Origin: Paraburkholderia sp. BL23I1N1
Lineage (GTDB): Bacteria > Pseudomonadota > Gammaproteobacteria > Burkholderiales > Burkholderiaceae
Direction of reading: 5' to 3'
NCBI RefSeq assembly: GCF_003610295.1
Contig: NZ_RAPV01000001.1
Coordinates: 6,324,001 to 6,388,000 of the forward strand
Length of the DNA stretch: 64,000 bases
Of the stretch, positions 61,818 through 64,000 are shown one piece after another (the stretch's first letter is position 1; every line of letters begins with the position of its first letter). The notes below the pieces were generated by a model, which worked only from the letters and a program-made list of their open reading frames with translations, did no database searches and was not told where the DNA came from. The position numbers and the translations under genes were made by a program.

Positions 61818-61914
61818 CGAGACAAATTGTACCGTTTATCCAGCATCACCTATTGACCATCGCGGGTGCATGCTCTACATTTTAGATAATCACTTTTCGG
61901 AACAAAATGTTCCG
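61818..61914 (+). promoter_or_regulatory. xsc promoter flanked by two 17-bp operators
   Basis: The operators are CGAGACAAATTGTACCG (61818-61834) and CGGAACAAAATGTTCCG (61898-61914). They match at 13 of 17 positions; the second is a perfect 7-3-7 palindrome, and both follow TTTT. Between them lie TTGACC (61853-61858), a 17-nt spacer and TACATT (61876-61881). The downstream operator would overlap or follow the transcription start, a layout typical of repression with looping. The binding protein is unknown; it differs from the TauR-like repeats. Confidence 0.7.
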
Positions 61915-61942
61915 GTTTCATTAAACAGCGGAGACAAGCCTC

Positions 61943-63745
61943 ATGAGCGATCACACCCCCATCAGCGGCCCGCAGGCCATGACCCCGTCGGAAGCATTCG
62001 TCGAAACCCTGGCCGCGAACGGCGTGACCGACATGTTCGGCATCATGGGCTCGGCCTTCATGGACGCCATGGACATCTTCGCGCCGGCCGGCATCCGTCT
62101 CATTCCCGTGGTGCACGAGCAGGGCGCTGGCCATATGGCCGACGGCTACGCCCGCGTGTCGGGCCGCCATGGCGTGGTGATCGGCCAGAACGGCCCGGGC
62201 ATCAGCAATTGCGTGACCGCCATCGCCGCGGCCTATTGGGCACACAGCCCCGTGGTCATGATCACGCCCGAGGCGGGCACCATGGGCATCGGCTTGGGCG
62301 GCTTCCAGGAAGCGAAGCAGCTCCCCATGTTCCAGGAGTTCACCAAGTATCAGGGCCACGTCACCCATCCCGCGCGCATGGCGGAATTCACCGGCCGCTG
62401 TTTCGACCGCGCGCTGGCCGAGATGGGCCCGACCCAGCTCAACATTCCGCGAGACTACTTCTACGGCCAGATCAAGGCCGAGATTCCGCAGCCGCAGCGC
62501 CTCGACCGCGGCCCCGGCGGCGATCAACGCCTGAACGAAGCGGCCGAACTCCTCGCCGAGGCTAAGTTCCCGGTCATCATCTCCGGTGGCGGTGTAGTCA
62601 TGGCCGATGCGATCGAGGAGTGCAAGGCGCTGGCCGAACGCCTGGGCGCACCGGTCGTCAACAGCTACCTGCATAACGACTCCTTCCCCGCCAGCCACCC
62701 GCTGTGGTGCGGCCCGCTCGGCTATCAGGGCTCCAAGGCGGCAATGAAACTGATCCAGCGCGCCGACGTGGTGATCGCGCTCGGTTCGCGCCTCGGACCG
62801 TTCGGCACGCTGCCCCAGCACGGCATGGACTACTGGCCGCAGAACGCCAAGATCATCCAGATCGATGCCGACCACAAAATGCTCGGCCTCGTGAAGAAGA
62901 TCTCCGTGGGCATTTGCGGCGACGCCAAGGCCGCCGCGGTTGCACTCACGCAGCGGCTCGAAGGCCGCACCCTCGCCTGCGACGCCTCGCGTGAAGACCG
63001 CGCCGGCCACATCGCCGCGGAGAAGGCTGCATGGGAGAAAGAACTGGATGGCTGGACGCATGAGCGCGACCCGTACAGCCTCGACATGATCGAGGAGCAG
63101 AAGCACGAGCGCACGCCCGGCGGGGGCACCTATCTGCACCCGCGCCAGGTATTGCGCGAACTCGAAAAGGCCATGCCGGACGACGTGATGGTCTCCACCG
63201 ATATCGGCAACATCAACTCCGTGGCCAACAGCTACCTGCGGTTCAACAAGCCGCGCAGCTTCTTCGCCGCGATGAGCTGGGGTAATTGCGGCTACGCGTT
63301 TCCCACCATCATCGGCGCCAAGGTTGCGGCGCCCCATCGCCCCGCTGTCTCGTACGCCGGCGACGGCGCGTGGGGCATGAGCCTGATGGAAACCATGACC
63401 TGTGTGCGTCACAACATTCCGGTCACGGCGGTGGTTTTTCACAACCGGCAATGGGGCGCCGAGAAGAAGAACCAGGTGGACTTCTACAACCGCCGCTTCG
63501 TGGCCGGTGAACTCGACAACCAGAGCTTTGCCGGGATCGCTCGCGCGATGGGCGCCGAGGGGGTCACCGTGGATCGGCTCGAGGACGTCGGCCCCGCGTT
63601 AAAGCGTGCGATCGATGCGCAGATGAATCACGGCAAGACCACCATCATCGAGATCATGTGCACCCGCGAGCTCGGCGATCCGTTCCGCCGCGATGCGCTG
63701 GCCAAGCCGGTGCGTTTGCTCGACAAGTACAAGGACTATGTTTGA
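61943..63745 (+). CDS. xsc: Sulfoacetaldehyde acetyltransferase
   Basis: This 600-residue thiamine-diphosphate enzyme converts sulfoacetaldehyde and phosphate to acetyl phosphate and sulfite. It is the central desulfonation step for taurine, sulfoacetate and isethionate. The catalytic Glu is in VVHEQGAGHMADGYARV. The ThDP/Mg motif is GDGAWGMSLMETMTC with the downstream Asn in VVFHNRQWG. The long N-terminus, starting GPQAMTPSEAFVETLAANGVTDMFG, is typical of Xsc. GGAGACAAGCC precedes the ATG. It connects the sau and tau pathways and is followed by pta. Confidence 0.95.
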   Translation: MSDHTPISGPQAMTPSEAFVETLAANGVTDMFGIMGSAFMDAMDIFAPAGIRLIPVVHEQGAGHMADGYARVSGRHGVVIGQNGPGISNCVTAIAAAYWAHSPVVMITPEAGTMGIGLGGFQEAKQLPMFQEFTKYQGHVTHPARMAEFTGRCFDRALAEMGPTQLNIPRDYFYGQIKAEIPQPQRLDRGPGGDQRLNEAAELLAEAKFPVIISGGGVVMADAIEECKALAERLGAPVVNSYLHNDSFPASHPLWCGPLGYQGSKAAMKLIQRADVVIALGSRLGPFGTLPQHGMDYWPQNAKIIQIDADHKMLGLVKKISVGICGDAKAAAVALTQRLEGRTLACDASREDRAGHIAAEKAAWEKELDGWTHERDPYSLDMIEEQKHERTPGGGTYLHPRQVLRELEKAMPDDVMVSTDIGNINSVANSYLRFNKPRSFFAAMSWGNCGYAFPTIIGAKVAAPHRPAVSYAGDGAWGMSLMETMTCVRHNIPVTAVVFHNRQWGAEKKNQVDFYNRRFVAGELDNQSFAGIARAMGAEGVTVDRLEDVGPALKRAIDAQMNHGKTTIIEIMCTRELGDPFRRDALAKPVRLLDKYKDYV

Positions 63746-63765
63746 TTCAACCGTTGTCTGACGGT

Positions 63766-63840
63766 CCGGGCGCGGGAGGCACATTTCCTCGCGCCCGGCA
63801 GGCCGGAAACGGGATTTCCCCTGCCGTTTCCGGTTTTTTT
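63766..63840 (+). terminator. Double hairpin terminator after xsc
   Basis: The first stem is CCGGGCGCG/CGCGCCCGG (63766-63774 with 63790-63798). The second is CCGGAAACGG/CCGTTTCCGG (63803-63812 with 63824-63833), followed by seven T. The second is a strong intrinsic terminator. Confidence 0.88.
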
Positions 63841-63931
63841 GTTTTCGCGCCGCGTTCGTTTGGTGCCTGCTTCGTCTCTGGCCGCCTTCGTTCGCGGCTC
63901 CCTTTTTCAACCGTGATCGCCGCCCCGTGCC

Positions 63932-64000
63932 ATGAAAGCCATCAACCGCATCATCGAAAGCGCCCGCACTTCACCGAGACGCATCGTGCTCTGCGAGGCG
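63932..64000 (+). CDS. pta: Phosphate acetyltransferase, 5' end only
   Basis: Only the first 23 codons are in the window, reading MKAINRIIESA and then RRIVLCEA, the usual opening of short (about 330-residue) Pta enzymes (RIVLPEx). Pta would turn the acetyl phosphate made by Xsc into acetyl-CoA, and xsc-pta pairs are common. It lies 186 nt after xsc, beyond a strong terminator, so it may have its own promoter. No ribosome site is obvious. The identification rests on a short N-terminus plus context. Confidence 0.72.
   Translation, partial: MKAINRIIESARTSPRRIVLCEA

Noticed and set aside
61850..63451. 533-aa minus-strand ORF opposite xsc
   Set aside because: Shadow frame; xsc on the plus strand is unambiguous.

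Overview
The window looks like a chromosomal segment of a Burkholderiales betaproteobacterium, most likely Paraburkholderia. The evidence is GC-rich coding sequence, Burkholderia-type general porins, a DUF3138 outer-membrane protein, a BktB-type thiolase, and a class I PHA synthase behind a phaJ-type hydratase. Apart from pieces of two genes cut by the window edges, I count 46 protein-coding loci. Two of these (a sodium:solute symporter and potG) are broken by single-base frameshifts next to homopolymers. I saw no rRNA, tRNA, CRISPR array, insertion sequence or phage.

Left part (1-27.3 kb). A BKACE/MFS pair lies divergent from an AraC regulator. It is followed by a lipid/PHA region: phaJ-phaC, a GGDEF-EAL protein, a LAL-type LuxR regulator with its porin, a Usp-hemerythrin fusion, a BON protein, a second AraC regulator, an acyl-CoA dehydrogenase/ETF-QO/bktB set, a second LAL regulator with its own porin, and a shortened chemoreceptor. 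An 86-bp element recurs at the same distance upstream of phaJ and of the acyl-CoA dehydrogenase gene, tying beta-oxidation to PHA synthesis. PhaC carries an in-frame 16-unit VDG-type repeat between its catalytic Asp and His. The LAL-porin modules are paralogous and share a G/C palindrome plus a TACGTAT box.

Middle part (27.4-48.8 kb). A LysR regulator lies divergent from an M20 amidohydrolase and an MHS transporter. An amine-catabolism locus follows: YtcJ-like amidohydrolase, LuxR regulator, and a long minus-strand run potF-potG(frameshifted)-potH-potI-DUF3138 porin-puuB-like oxidase-cupin-amidase-DUF3311-SSS symporter(frameshifted), preceded by puuC. Then come a LysR regulator and a beta-hydroxyacid dehydrogenase. 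A 24-bp palindromic box is shared between the LuxR/amidohydrolase intergenic region and the potF promoter.

Right part (48.8-64 kb). This is an organosulfonate island: sauU-sauT-sauS with a divergent IclR regulator (sulfoacetate to sulfoacetyl-CoA to sulfoacetaldehyde), a second IclR regulator, a MocR-type TauR, tauABC, a PhnY-like aldehyde dehydrogenase, xsc, and the start of pta. Sulfoacetaldehyde is the shared intermediate; Xsc converts it to acetyl phosphate and sulfite, and Pta makes acetyl-CoA. Three different regulatory architectures are visible: a 9+9 palindrome for the sau genes, paired TauR-like direct repeats before tauA and before the aldehyde dehydrogenase, and two 17-bp operators flanking the xsc promoter.
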